DNA of 30,115 bases from an uncultured Alistipes sp. (GCA_900769525.1 CAAGGY010000006.1:1-30115); one strand, 5' to 3'; positions 1-9,395 are shown, counted from the first letter of the stretch. Made by a program: numbers and translations. Notes: generated by a model not told the origin, from the letters alone.

Positions 1-309
1 CCAAAGATGGGCTACCGAGGTGCTGCGTGGGTACGATTTATTGCTGAGGGCGCTATGGTTGTGTGGAGCTACATACTCTGCCGCAAGCACTACCCTATGC
101 CCTACGACCTACGACGCATCGGAGAGTATGCCGCCATCGCCATTGTCGCCTATGGACTCTCAGAGTTGCTACTCAGGAGCCTTGACCACATGTTGTGGCT
201 TGGTTGTAACGTAGCAATCTTTGGTCTTGTGATTGCGTTTGCCATCTGGCGTGAGAAGATTGATGTTAAGGCTCTTGTAAGAGCTGCATTATCAAAGTTT
301 AGACGATGA
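1..309 (+). CDS. Polysaccharide flippase, C-terminal fragment (cut by window edge)
   Basis: The reading frame is open from the first base, so only about the last 102 residues are present. They contain two hydrophobic stretches (roughly residues 38-60 and 64-82 of the visible part) and a short basic tail rich in Lys and Arg. The pattern of Gly-Tyr-Arg-Gly-Ala-Ala-Trp, a membrane segment, a short basic loop, two more membrane segments and a basic end resembles the C-terminal part of MATE-like polysaccharide flippases of the Wzx/PST group. That assignment rests on pattern only. Its stop codon overlaps the holB start by four bases (ATGA), so the two are probably translated together. An internal ATG at 7 exists but is unlikely to be the real start. 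Confidence 0.6.
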   Translation, partial: PKMGYRGAAWVRFIAEGAMVVWSYILCRKHYPMPYDLRRIGEYAAIAIVAYGLSELLLRSLDHMLWLGCNVAIFGLVIAFAIWREKIDVKALVRAALSKFRR

Positions 310-1451
310 AGTTTTCAGATATCATAGGACACGACGACCTCAAGCGTCGCCTTGCACAACAGATTGATGCAGGACGCATAAGCCATGCCCAGCTATTCAG
401 CGGCCTGACCGGCTACGGCACACTACCCCTTGCACTGGCCTATGTCCAGTATCTCTTCTGCCCTAACCGTCACGCCGGAGACTCGTGTGGTGTCTGCCCA
501 TCGTGTCAACAAGTGGCATCGTTGGCGCACCCCGACCTGCACTTCGTCTTCCCCGTGAACAAACGTGAGAAAAAGTCGGGCGAGGTTATCACGAGCGATA
601 TGTTCCTGGACTTGTGGCGCACAACGTGGCGTGAAAAGGGGGGCATTTTTACCGCCGAGGAGTGGTACGAACGTCTCGACTTAGGTAAGACGATGAAGGG
701 ACTCATCACAGCTAAGGAGTCGGAGGAGATAATTCGCAAGCTACAATTCAAGAGCTTCTCGTCGGAGTATAAGGCGATGATTATCTGGCTGCCTGAGACG
801 ATGAATCAGGAGGCGGCCAACAAGATTCTCAAAATCCTTGAGGAGCCATGGGAGAAGACACTCTTCATCCTCGTTTCGGAGCGTGCAGACCTACTATTGC
901 AGACCATAACATCACGTACTCAGGAGGTTACGGTGCGTGGCATTGACAACGCCACCCTTGAGCGCATAGCGCTCAGCCAGGGTAAGAGCGAGGTCGAGGC
1001 ACGCAATATGGCACGCCTTGCCAAAGGCTCGATACTCGAGCTTGAGGCCCTTATGCGTGGCGAGAGCGACGAGGCACGCCACCAATACTTTGAGCTCTTC
1101 TGCGCACTTATGCGCCTGAGCTACAACGACAAACACCTCGAGCTCATAGAGTGGGCCGAGGAGATGACAACGCTCACACGTGAGGCACAGCGACAGTTCT
1201 TCCTCAATGCCGTGCGCCTACTGCGTGAGAGCTATATGCTTCATGCAGGTCTTGGCTCTATCAGCTACCTGTGGGGTGAGGAGGCCGACTTCTGCCGTAA
1301 GTTTGCCCCATTCATCGGCAATCAGAACATCGAGACTCTTGTCGAGGAGATTGAGACAGCGATGATGGAGATAGCCCAGAATGGAGCGCCAAGAATAGTT
1401 TTTACCCACTTTGCACTCGCAGTGTCGAAGCAGATAAATAGACTCAAATAA
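306..1451 (+). CDS. holB: DNA polymerase III subunit delta' (clamp loader)
   Basis: This is the delta' subunit of the replication clamp loader, which loads the sliding clamp onto primed DNA. The N-terminal AAA+ part starts with IIGHDDLKRRLAQQI and SHAQLFSG, where the Walker A loop is altered as usual for delta'. A four-cysteine zinc module follows around residues 52-67, with cysteines before NRHAGD and in CGVCPSC. The sequence MNQEAANKILKILEEP matches the family's conserved NALLKxLEEP block. The usual SRC motif appears as SRT, so the arginine is kept and the cysteine is not. The length of 381 residues is typical for Bacteroidetes. The start overlaps the upstream stop, and the stop overlaps the folK start by one base. 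Confidence 0.88.
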   Translation: MKFSDIIGHDDLKRRLAQQIDAGRISHAQLFSGLTGYGTLPLALAYVQYLFCPNRHAGDSCGVCPSCQQVASLAHPDLHFVFPVNKREKKSGEVITSDMFLDLWRTTWREKGGIFTAEEWYERLDLGKTMKGLITAKESEEIIRKLQFKSFSSEYKAMIIWLPETMNQEAANKILKILEEPWEKTLFILVSERADLLLQTITSRTQEVTVRGIDNATLERIALSQGKSEVEARNMARLAKGSILELEALMRGESDEARHQYFELFCALMRLSYNDKHLELIEWAEEMTTLTREAQRQFFLNAVRLLRESYMLHAGLGSISYLWGEEADFCRKFAPFIGNQNIETLVEEIETAMMEIAQNGAPRIVFTHFALAVSKQINRLK

Positions 1452-1939
1452 TGGAGAGTGTAGTATTGCTATTGGGCTCAAACGACGAGCGTGCCGCAGA
1501 GATTGTCCAGCGTGCTGTGACCATCATCGGCGAGTCGGTAGGTAGTGTTATTGCCTGCTCGAAGGAGTATCGTTCGAAGGCCTATGGCTTTACCTCCGAG
1601 CGTGAGTTTGTCAACCGTGCGGTGGAAATTAATACCGAACTCGATGCCTACGAGGTGCTTAGACGCATAAACCTCATTGAGGCACTTCTGGGACGTGACC
1701 GTAGCATCGAGCAGCAGACAAAGGAGCTTACGGGCGAGGATTATGCCTCACGACCTATCGACATAGACATAATTTTTTATGGCGATAGGACGTTCTCTGA
1801 CCAGAGGCTTACGATACCATACCACTTCCTCGATGAGCGAGAGTATGCCCTACGTCCCGTAGCGGAGATTGCGCCTGGGCGTAAGCACCCAGAGCTCAGC
1901 CTTACACCTGAGCAGATGTTGGAGAAGTTAACGAAATAG
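1451..1939 (+). CDS. folK: 2-amino-4-hydroxy-6-hydroxymethyldihydropteridine pyrophosphokinase
   Basis: FolK transfers pyrophosphate from ATP to 6-hydroxymethyl-7,8-dihydropterin in folate synthesis. The protein has 162 residues, normal for a stand-alone FolK. Family marks are VLLLGSNDERAAEIV at the N terminus, the EALLGRDR segment, the RPIDIDIIFYGDR block that carries the paired catalytic aspartates, and the end block with PYHFLDEREYALRPVAEIAP. The family usually has PHP and a FVLxPL block here; this protein has PYHF and YALRPV, a modest deviation. It is coupled to holB by a TAATG overlap and followed by a lipoprotein gene after seven bases. Confidence 0.85.
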   Translation: MESVVLLLGSNDERAAEIVQRAVTIIGESVGSVIACSKEYRSKAYGFTSEREFVNRAVEINTELDAYEVLRRINLIEALLGRDRSIEQQTKELTGEDYASRPIDIDIIFYGDRTFSDQRLTIPYHFLDEREYALRPVAEIAPGRKHPELSLTPEQMLEKLTK

Positions 1940-1946
1940 TTTTATT

Positions 1947-2504
1947 ATGATGATACGAATTTTGAATAGAGCCATAGTGCTTATAGTTGCGATGTTGAGC
2001 CTCACCTCGTGCTTCAAGAAGGAGGTACAGGGCACACTACTCACAATTGCCGTCTACGGTAAGGAGGTCGAGACGGACGAGGCAACAAAGACAACAACCG
2101 ACCTTATGGCCTACGCCTTCAACGTCAAGAAGGGCAGCACCTGGCAGGTTGCGTCGTGGGAGGATGCTATTAACCAGCAGATTTCAAACGAGAACAACCC
2201 CTCGGAGGTGCGCACAAACCCCGAAGTTATTGGCACAATCAACCCTGAGGAGGAGTATCAGATAACGCTCGATGTCCGCTCCGAGTGGGTATTCTTGGTT
2301 GTCGTGGATTTAGAGAATAAGCTCTACGCCACACGCCTCTACGAGACACCTATCAACCTACACCAGACATACGTGCAGCTGCACCTCTACAGTTACAAGA
2401 AGTCGGGCACAACAAATGGGTGGGATTTTGTCAACGTAGGCCTCGATGAGCAGGAGAACGAGACGGAGCAGAGCGCCTACGAGAGTGATGATGTAACAGA
2501 GTAA
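1947..2504 (+). CDS. Small lipoprotein of unknown function
   Basis: I do not recognise this 185-residue protein. It starts with a basic and hydrophobic signal sequence ending in a lipobox (LTSC, cysteine at residue 22), so it should be lipid-anchored in the envelope. The mature part looks like a compact beta-rich domain with alternating hydrophobic residues, and ends in an acidic tail rich in Glu and Asp. ATG codons at 1947 and 1950 are both possible; two methionines open the frame. It lies seven bases after folK and four bases before the large Ig-like lipoprotein, so it probably works in the envelope with the next two gene products. Confidence 0.72.
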   Translation: MMIRILNRAIVLIVAMLSLTSCFKKEVQGTLLTIAVYGKEVETDEATKTTTDLMAYAFNVKKGSTWQVASWEDAINQQISNENNPSEVRTNPEVIGTINPEEEYQITLDVRSEWVFLVVVDLENKLYATRLYETPINLHQTYVQLHLYSYKKSGTTNGWDFVNVGLDEQENETEQSAYESDDVTE

Positions 2505-2508
2505 AACA

Positions 2509-4629
2509 ATGAGAGATAACAGAACAACATCGCGAGGCATAACAGGCTCGCTATCGGCGATAATAGTGCTACTTTTTGGCGCTGCACTCTTCACCAAGTG
2601 TGCATCTACAATGGTGCCCACAGGTGGACCTAAGGATACTATCCCCCCTGTGATTATGCACATGCTACCCGACAACTTCACAACGAATGTCGACACGCTG
2701 CGCACACCAAAAATCTATGTCGAGTTTGACGAGTATGTGCAGATCAAGGATCTCCAAAAGGAGCTATTCACATCGCCAGCGATGAAGAAGCAACCTACGG
2801 TTACTCGCCGAGGTAAGGGCATCGTAATCACCATCAAGGATACACTTCGTCCCGATATCACCTATGCCATCAACTTTGGTGCTTCGATATGCGATAACAA
2901 CGAGGGTAACCCTCTGCACGCCATGCGATATGTATTCTCTACGGGCAACACCATCGACTCGATGTATATGTCGGGATATACTGCCGACTCATACAAGGCT
3001 GACTCGGTGAGCAAGTCGTTCATCTACTTCTTCATCGCCGACTCTGTGGAGCAGCCCAAGGAGTGGGACTCAACGATGTTTAAGTACAAGCCACACGTCA
3101 TTGCTCGTGCCGAGAAGAATGGTATCTTCATTGCTCAGAACCTCAAGCCTGTACCCTATCGCATCTACGCCTTTGAGGATACCAACAACAATATGATGTA
3201 TGAGCCATCTGTCGACCAGATTGGATTCCTCGACACAACATACAACCCATGCTACATGCCAGGCTTTAGCATCTGGTTTGACTCGTTGCGTCACTACCCT
3301 TCGGCCGATCCACAGCTCTACTTCCGAATGTTCATGGATCGTCGCTTTGCACGCCACGCACTCTCGCAGCACGAGCGTCCCGAGCGACATAAGGCTATGC
3401 TCTACTTCGGAGCTCCAAACCCTGAGGTGACAAAGATAGAGTTCGACTCGATACCTTCAGAGAGGGTTATCTACGACCCATTCACCGCAGGCAAGGATAC
3501 CGTTGCCCTCTGGTTTGACCTACCCAGCGAGGAGCTCCCCGACACCATTAAGGGCACTATCACCTACTTCAAACACGACTCTGTGAACAACCTTGTGGAG
3601 ACTACCGATAAGCTACGTCTGGCGTGGAAATATGTAGAGTCGAAGGAGGAGCAGAAGGAGCGTGAGAAGTTGGAGAAGGAGCGTGAGAGAGCCGAGAGAA
3701 ATGGTGAGTCGTGGGTGGAGCCTGAGAAGGAGAACCCATTCAAGGTGACGATACCTGCTTCGGGCGAGGTGAACAAGGATAGACACGTCGACATCGAGTT
3801 TACATACCCTCTCACCAAGTTCGACTCTACGATAATCGAGCTCACGATGACTACCGAGAAGATTACCGAGCCTCAGAGCGTGAAATATCACTTCGTGCAG
3901 GATAGCCTCAACCGCCGCAAATACCAGCTGCGTGCCGAGTGGGAGCCAAAGGCTAAGTATGAGCTTATGATTCCTGCTGGAGCATTCTTCAACGTGGCAC
4001 AGGAGCAGAACGACACCATACGCTGCAAGTACGATGGTTCAGACCCTGCAAAGTACTCTATACTCAACGTTAAGCTACTTAGCAGCAACCCTGATGCACG
4101 CTATATTTTGCAAATTACCAATGCGCAGGGCAAGGTACTCAAGCAGGTGGAGAATGCCAAGGCTGGAAGCTACCGTTTCGACTATATCACCGCTGGTGAT
4201 GTTATGATTCGTGCTGTCGAGGATAAGAATGGTAATGGCAAGTGGGATACGGGCGATATGGTGCTTATGCGTCAGCCTGAGCGCACCGAGATATACAAAA
4301 ATGCCGATGGCATCGAGACCATAACCACCAAGGCCAACTGGGAGTTCGACATCGAGGTAGACATGGATCAGCTATTCAAGCCGATAACCATGGAGTCTGT
4401 CATCCAGATGCTCAACGACCGTGAGGACGAGCGCCTCAAGAAGCTCGCCGAGGAGGCAGCTAAGAAGCGCCGTGAGAATAAGAATCAGAATGGACAGAGT
4501 GGCCAGAACTCTGGAGGCTTCGGCTTCGGAGGCTTTGGCGGCATGGGTGGTGGCTCATCAACAGGCGGCCTCCGCAGTGGAACATCTAACACTGGTACCT
4601 CTGGCATGGGAAATAATATGTTGCGATAA
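2509..4629 (+). CDS. Ig-like domain lipoprotein of the Bacteroidetes type
   Basis: A 706-residue envelope protein. The N terminus has a hydrophobic stretch ending at a cysteine (LFTKC, about residue 31). After it comes a segment with PTGGPKDTIPPVI, characteristic of Bacteroidetes lipoproteins with a bacterial Ig-like (Big_5/SbsA type) domain, followed by FTTNVDTLRTPKIYVEFDEYV. The middle is beta-rich. A charged stretch rich in Glu, Lys and Arg is near residues 385-403 and another near 640-663. The last 40 residues are rich in Gly, Ser and Thr. Its biological role is not known from sequence. It overlaps the next gene by one base (TAATG), which suggests coupled synthesis with the barrel-like protein. 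Confidence 0.78.
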   Translation: MRDNRTTSRGITGSLSAIIVLLFGAALFTKCASTMVPTGGPKDTIPPVIMHMLPDNFTTNVDTLRTPKIYVEFDEYVQIKDLQKELFTSPAMKKQPTVTRRGKGIVITIKDTLRPDITYAINFGASICDNNEGNPLHAMRYVFSTGNTIDSMYMSGYTADSYKADSVSKSFIYFFIADSVEQPKEWDSTMFKYKPHVIARAEKNGIFIAQNLKPVPYRIYAFEDTNNNMMYEPSVDQIGFLDTTYNPCYMPGFSIWFDSLRHYPSADPQLYFRMFMDRRFARHALSQHERPERHKAMLYFGAPNPEVTKIEFDSIPSERVIYDPFTAGKDTVALWFDLPSEELPDTIKGTITYFKHDSVNNLVETTDKLRLAWKYVESKEEQKEREKLEKERERAERNGESWVEPEKENPFKVTIPASGEVNKDRHVDIEFTYPLTKFDSTIIELTMTTEKITEPQSVKYHFVQDSLNRRKYQLRAEWEPKAKYELMIPAGAFFNVAQEQNDTIRCKYDGSDPAKYSILNVKLLSSNPDARYILQITNAQGKVLKQVENAKAGSYRFDYITAGDVMIRAVEDKNGNGKWDTGDMVLMRQPERTEIYKNADGIETITTKANWEFDIEVDMDQLFKPITMESVIQMLNDREDERLKKLAEEAAKKRRENKNQNGQSGQNSGGFGFGGFGGMGGGSSTGGLRSGTSNTGTSGMGNNMLR

Positions 4630-5507
4630 TGAAGAGATTAGATATCAAGGCGCTATTTGTTGCCTTAACATTTATTGTATTGTTAGCCTCTACTGAGCGT
4701 GCCCAGGCACAGCACACGCTCACCCTTGTGGGTGGTACGGGTGCTACTTATGCACGCTTCTACCCCGCCGAGGAGACAAAGTGGATATGGTGGTGCGAGA
4801 GCTATGGTCTCTCGTGGCGATACTATAGCGATAGGCCTCGCTTTGTGGGTGCTTTCGGTATCGACCTTGAGTATATGGAGCGTGGCTACACCTATGGCTG
4901 GGCATACGAATCATACTTCGAGAACGACAGGGAGATTCGTGATTACAAGTTCTACCATCGTAGCGTCAACTCGCTGATGTTGCCAATCGTCTGGCAGCCA
5001 CACATCTACCTATTCAAGAATCGTCTGCGTGTATTCCTCGAGGCGGCCTTGGTCCTCTCGTTCAACATATCGTCGAACTATAGTTACGACGATGACTATT
5101 ACCCTGCGGGCAAGTATGAGTGGAAGGTGCCTCGTGACAATAGATTTGGCTACGGTCTTCTTGGTGGTCTCGGCTTTGCCGTGCTCATCAAGCAGGTCGA
5201 GATTGGCTTCAAGGCACGCTACAACTTCGGCTACTCAGATATTCTGAAGAACCGAAATAAGTACTACTCAAACACCACAGATGGGCGAGAAAACCCATTC
5301 TATTACACTCCACTTCGCTCGCCTATCGACAACCTGACATTCTCGCTTACTGTCGGTTGGCGATTTAACAAACGTGGCTTCAACGAGTGGTTTGTTGAGC
5401 GTCCTAACCGCACAAAGCGACTCAAGGAGTTCAACTTCAGCCAGGCAACAAATGCCTCGAATAGCGGTTCTGGCACAACAGCTGGTGGCGGAGCCCCAAG
5501 ACGATAA
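4629..5507 (+). CDS. Secreted protein, probably an outer-membrane beta barrel
   Basis: A 292-residue protein with a signal peptide that probably ends after AQAQ (about residue 28). The mature part is rich in aromatic residues and has alternating patterns ending in aromatic positions, such as LTLVGGTGATYARFYP, FVGAFGIDLEYMERGYTYG, FGYGLLGGLGFAVL and LTFSLTVGWRFNKRGF. These fit an eight-to-ten-stranded outer-membrane barrel of the PorT/OmpA-like kind. The C terminus is a short polar tail rather than a final aromatic residue. The start overlaps the stop of the Ig-like lipoprotein gene, so the two may form one envelope unit. No specific family is claimed. Confidence 0.72.
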   Translation: MKRLDIKALFVALTFIVLLASTERAQAQHTLTLVGGTGATYARFYPAEETKWIWWCESYGLSWRYYSDRPRFVGAFGIDLEYMERGYTYGWAYESYFENDREIRDYKFYHRSVNSLMLPIVWQPHIYLFKNRLRVFLEAALVLSFNISSNYSYDDDYYPAGKYEWKVPRDNRFGYGLLGGLGFAVLIKQVEIGFKARYNFGYSDILKNRNKYYSNTTDGRENPFYYTPLRSPIDNLTFSLTVGWRFNKRGFNEWFVERPNRTKRLKEFNFSQATNASNSGSGTTAGGGAPRR

Positions 5508-5534
5508 GAGATAATTAACGAAAAAGATAGAGTT

Positions 5535-5873
5535 ATGGATTCAACAAGACAACAGAAGATTGCACGCCTCATACAGCGTGACATCGCAGAGATTCTCCAG
5601 AAGGATATGGCCGACATGACACGTGGAACACTCGTCACTGTTACTGCAGCACGTGTATCGCCAGACTTGGGATATGCCAAGATCTACATCAGCGTCTTCC
5701 CATTCGACCGTAGCAACGAGATGCTCGAGAAGATTAAGGAGCAGAACTGGCTTATACGCCGAACATTGGGTGGTCGCATCCGCAACCAGCTCAAGATTGT
5801 TCCAGAGTTGGAGTTCTTCATCGATGACTCGCTGGAGTATATCGAGAATATCGACAACCTTCTCAGCAAGTAG
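5535..5873 (+). CDS. rbfA: 30S ribosome-binding factor A
   Basis: RbfA is a small KH-like protein that helps 16S rRNA processing and 30S subunit maturation. This one has 112 residues, the usual size. Family features are the opening STRQQKIARLIQRDIAEILQ, the VTVTAARVSPDLGYAKIYIS block, and the closing LKIVPELEFFIDDSLEYIENID. It sits 27 bases after the barrel-like gene and 24 bases before an FtsX-type permease. The rbfA-permease order is common in Bacteroidetes. Confidence 0.93.
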   Translation: MDSTRQQKIARLIQRDIAEILQKDMADMTRGTLVTVTAARVSPDLGYAKIYISVFPFDRSNEMLEKIKEQNWLIRRTLGGRIRNQLKIVPELEFFIDDSLEYIENIDNLLSK

Positions 5874-5897
5874 TCACCAGACCTGCACTCGGCAGAT

Positions 5898-7097
5898 ATG
5901 CTGTGGTTAAAGTTCTCACGCCGCTATATGTTTTCACCGAAGTCACACTCGGTGATAAACATCATTGCCATGGTCAGTATGGTCGCTGTGGCTATACCTA
6001 CGGCGGCGATGATCATCCTCTTAGCGATGTTTGGAGGACTTAGCCGCACCATTGAGACAATCTACTCGGCCGTAGATGCCGACATCGAGATTATCGCCAA
6101 TCGTGGACAGACATTTAGTAGCAATACTGTTGATATCGAGCTTATTAGAGCCACAGAGGGTGTTGTTGCAGCAGCCCCTTACCTCGAGCAGAGCGTAATG
6201 GTTGCAACAAGCTCACGTCGCTGTACCGTACGACTGCGAGGCGTAGACTCCACATACATGGAGGTGCTCCCCATTAGTGACTTTGTTGTACGTGGCTCAG
6301 TAGATGCGCTTAGTCAAGGCAACATTCTCCTTGGCACGGCAGCAAGCGGTAGCCTCGGTATTCCAAACGTGAACTACCCCGTAGAGCTATATGCCCTAAA
6401 CCGCAAGCAGCTCTCCACGCTACTACCCACTGAGGGTATCTCACGCCACAGTTGCCAACTTGGTGGTGTGGTATCTGCAAATGCCGAGATTGACGCCACG
6501 TTTGCAATGGTCGACATTGATATTGCCGAGAAGCTGCTTAACTATGAGGACAAACTTTCGGGCGTGGCTATAAAGGTCGAGGATATAGAGCAGATAGAGG
6601 GGATAAAGAGGGTGCTACAAGAGATTGTAGGCGAACACCTTACGGTGAGAACTCGAGAGGAGAAGAGCGTCGAGATGAACTCGCTTATTCGCCTCGAGAA
6701 GTTTGCAATAATTCTTATCGGAACATTTATAGCAATCATAGCGGCCTTCTCCATTGTGGGTGCTGTGGTGATGTTGATAACTGACAAGCGCCGTGACATC
6801 AGCACACTACGTTCGATGGGCGCCTCACGTGGCTTAATACACAAGATCTTTGTGGGTGAGGGTGCGCTTCTCACACTCGTTGGCGCAGCGATAGGCACAA
6901 CGATAGGCGTGGGATTCTCGCTTGGACAGGAGCATTTCGGGTGGATAAAGATTCCTGGAAACATGGTCTTTGAGAGCTACCCTATTGAGCTTACAGTAGC
7001 TGACACACTGCTTGTTTTAGGCATAGTCATCGTTGCAGGATTGAGCATATCGCACCTTACGGTGAGAGCACGTCTAAGAAACGAAGATAAAATATAA
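5898..7097 (+). CDS. FtsX/LolE-type ABC transporter permease
   Basis: A 399-residue inner-membrane protein with the layout of the MacB/FtsX/LolCE family. One membrane segment is near residues 22-48 (VINIIAMVSMVAVAIPTAAM). A periplasmic domain of roughly 220 residues follows, then three membrane segments near residues 272-300, 320-345 and 365-390. The segment DKRRDISTLRSMGASRGLIHKIF is the typical cytosolic coupling loop. Bacteroidetes homologues are often annotated as lipoprotein-release permeases. No ATPase gene is adjacent, so the partner ATPase must be encoded elsewhere and the substrate cannot be read from context. Confidence 0.83.
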   Translation: MLWLKFSRRYMFSPKSHSVINIIAMVSMVAVAIPTAAMIILLAMFGGLSRTIETIYSAVDADIEIIANRGQTFSSNTVDIELIRATEGVVAAAPYLEQSVMVATSSRRCTVRLRGVDSTYMEVLPISDFVVRGSVDALSQGNILLGTAASGSLGIPNVNYPVELYALNRKQLSTLLPTEGISRHSCQLGGVVSANAEIDATFAMVDIDIAEKLLNYEDKLSGVAIKVEDIEQIEGIKRVLQEIVGEHLTVRTREEKSVEMNSLIRLEKFAIILIGTFIAIIAAFSIVGAVVMLITDKRRDISTLRSMGASRGLIHKIFVGEGALLTLVGAAIGTTIGVGFSLGQEHFGWIKIPGNMVFESYPIELTVADTLLVLGIVIVAGLSISHLTVRARLRNEDKI

Positions 7098-7107
7098 AAG
7101 TTTGTAT

Positions 7108-8268
7108 ATGAAGAGATTAACCAAAATAGTTGTTGCCTCATGCGTGGCTCTTGCTGCCTCCATGAGCATTGTGGGTTGTAGCGGTCCAAAGGCAATTCCC
7201 GACAAGGACCTCGTCAAGATTTTCCACGACGCCTTCCTTGCAAATGCCTACATCGACGTCTGCAACATCAACCAAGATTCGTTGCTGCTCTACGAGCCTA
7301 TCCTCTCACGCTATGGCTATAGTGTCGAGGATATGCAGCACACCGTGAGCACCATTGCAAGCCGCAAGAGTAGCCGTCTGAGCGACCTTGTGGGCGAGGC
7401 AAGCACTATGCTCGAGGAGGAGTCTACGACACACAACTACAAACTACGTGTGCTCGACACCATCGACAATGTGGCTAAACGCAAGTACACACGCATAATG
7501 TACAGCGACTCGCTCATACGAGTACGCAGGGTAAGCGACTCAACAAAGCTACATATCACTCTCGGCGACCTTGTTCCTGGCGAGTATACCATTGAGTTTG
7601 ACTACTACATCGACACCACAGACGAGAATAGAAACTCTCGTGTCGAGGCATACCTTAAGTTACACGATGGCACACAAGCTATGCGTCACACCTTCATGCT
7701 TAGCCGCTATCGTGATGGCAAGTATTCACGTAAGTTCACCACCGACACATCGCACAAGGAGCTATTTATAAATATGTTCTACCACCCTGGTTCGGAAGAG
7801 CGTAAGAAGCCAGATATCAAGGTTACAAACTTTAAAATCACACGTGTGATACCTAACGAGCAGGCTGTCGACAGCCTCTTTGACGAGCAGATGGGAGCGA
7901 TGATGTTCAACAGCGGCCTTATGGCCATATACCTCGAGGGTGGCGTAGAGCCAAAGGTGGAGACACCAACGCTTACACCTGCTAAGCAGACAAAGCCTGA
8001 GGCCAAGCAGGAGTCAAAATCGAAGGGGGCAGAGGCAAAGGGAGCAGAGGCTAAAAAGCCTGAGTCCAAAAAGCCTGAGGCAAAGAGCGTCACGCCAAAG
8101 CCTGCAAATAATCAGAAGATTGGACAAGGGGGTGCGCCTAAGGGGGTTAAGCCCGAGGGGGCACGAATGCCAAACACTAAGCTCAAAGATAGAGTGAACA
8201 CAAATGATAAGAGGCCTAAAAGGTACGACCCCACAAAGGAGAACGTCCCAAAACCTAAGAAGCGATGA
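7108..8268 (+). CDS. DUF4296-like lipoprotein with Lys/Glu/Pro-rich tail
   Basis: A lipoprotein of 386 residues counted from ATG 7108. A TTG two codons upstream is less likely because the signal sequence naturally starts at MKRLTKIVV. The lipobox is SIVGC with the cysteine near residue 24. The next 100 residues (PDKDLVKIFHDAFLANAYIDV, then SILSRYGYSVEDM-like text) match the small helical domain called DUF4296 in Bacteroidetes. A beta-rich region follows up to about residue 270. The last 110 residues are low complexity, with repeated KGAEAKGAEAKKPESKKPEA units and a strongly basic end. The tail may cross or bind peptidoglycan, which is inference. It overlaps the amidohydrolase gene by four bases. 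Confidence 0.75.
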   Translation: MKRLTKIVVASCVALAASMSIVGCSGPKAIPDKDLVKIFHDAFLANAYIDVCNINQDSLLLYEPILSRYGYSVEDMQHTVSTIASRKSSRLSDLVGEASTMLEEESTTHNYKLRVLDTIDNVAKRKYTRIMYSDSLIRVRRVSDSTKLHITLGDLVPGEYTIEFDYYIDTTDENRNSRVEAYLKLHDGTQAMRHTFMLSRYRDGKYSRKFTTDTSHKELFINMFYHPGSEERKKPDIKVTNFKITRVIPNEQAVDSLFDEQMGAMMFNSGLMAIYLEGGVEPKVETPTLTPAKQTKPEAKQESKSKGAEAKGAEAKKPESKKPEAKSVTPKPANNQKIGQGGAPKGVKPEGARMPNTKLKDRVNTNDKRPKRYDPTKENVPKPKKR

Positions 8269-9395
8269 AGCGCAGGTTCGCCTCACACTACGCCCTTGTT
8301 GGCGGTGAGCTACGCCGCAACATTGTTGTAGAGGTGGACTCTGCAAGAAGAATCACCTCAGTAGAGCAGACCGAATCGCTCGACAACATGGCGGGCGTGG
8401 AGTTCTACCCTGGCATACTTATACCTGGAATGGTCAACCTGCACTGCCACCTTGAGCTATCCTACCTACGTGGAGCTATCGAGGAGCATAGTGGCTTTGC
8501 AGGCTTTGCGCGTGCCATAGGTAGCGTGCGCAACAACTACACTTTGGAGCAGCGACTACACGCCGCATCGGTTGCCGATAGCGAGATGTGGGAGGAGGGC
8601 GTCGAGGCGGTGCTCGACATAGCCAACGACGACCTTGTAATGCCCATTAAGCAGAGGTCAAAAATCAGATATAGAACACTCTTTGAGCTCTTTGGCCTGC
8701 GTTGCAACTCGATATTGGAGCACCTCGCAATGGCAAGCAAATATGAGGATTGCTCAATCACCCCACACTCAACATATTCACTTCAGGATCAGATATTTAA
8801 GGACATCTGCAAGGCAAACAATTCGACAATATCTATCCATTTGCTCGAGTCGCAAGCCGAGAGCGAACTATATCGCAACAGTGGCTCATTGAAGGAGTGG
8901 TACGATAGGATGGGCTGGGAGTGCGACTTCCTTGGTTATGGCCAACCAGCACGGCGTGTTGCAGAGAGCATCGACTGCGAGCGAAGCGTGGTGCTGGTGC
9001 ATGGCTGCAAGGCTACGGCCGATGATTGTAGACTGCTCGATGGTGTGTTTCATAATGGTGTCACCTGGGCGCTATGCCCCGAATCAAATAGATATATTAG
9101 CAATGACCGCCCTCCTGTAGAGATGCTTCGAGAGATGGGCGCTCGCATCGGCATCGGCACCGACTCGTTGGCCTCGGCACGCAAGTTGTCGATGGTTGAG
9201 AACATGCGTCTTATGAGCGATGTGCCTCTTAATGTGCTACTTACATGGGCTACAAAGGGTGGCGCAGAGGCTCTTGGCATGGATGAGTTGGGCGAATTGG
9301 CCGTAGGCAAGCGTCCTGGCTTGGTGGTAATCGAAGGTGTCGACCTGCATAACCTACGCCTTACACCCGAGAGCCAGGCGCATAGAGTGCTGTAA
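8265..9395 (+). CDS. Metal-dependent amidohydrolase (ATZ/TRZ family)
   Basis: A 376-residue cytosolic hydrolase of the amidohydrolase superfamily, close in pattern to deaminases of the ATZ/TRZ and aminofutalosine-deaminase type. Metal-site signatures are present: GMVNLHCHLELSYLRG (HxH plus the following Glu), the ISIHLLESQAE histidine, the LVHGCKA histidine, and GIGTDSLAS with the final aspartate. The CPESNRYI segment corresponds to the family's CPxSN block. The exact substrate, for example an adenosine derivative or aminofutalosine, cannot be fixed from sequence. The ATGA overlap with the lipoprotein gene makes it the last member of the first gene run. No hairpin terminator directly follows it. 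Confidence 0.8.
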   Translation: MKRRFASHYALVGGELRRNIVVEVDSARRITSVEQTESLDNMAGVEFYPGILIPGMVNLHCHLELSYLRGAIEEHSGFAGFARAIGSVRNNYTLEQRLHAASVADSEMWEEGVEAVLDIANDDLVMPIKQRSKIRYRTLFELFGLRCNSILEHLAMASKYEDCSITPHSTYSLQDQIFKDICKANNSTISIHLLESQAESELYRNSGSLKEWYDRMGWECDFLGYGQPARRVAESIDCERSVVLVHGCKATADDCRLLDGVFHNGVTWALCPESNRYISNDRPPVEMLREMGARIGIGTDSLASARKLSMVENMRLMSDVPLNVLLTWATKGGAEALGMDELGELAVGKRPGLVVIEGVDLHNLRLTPESQAHRVL

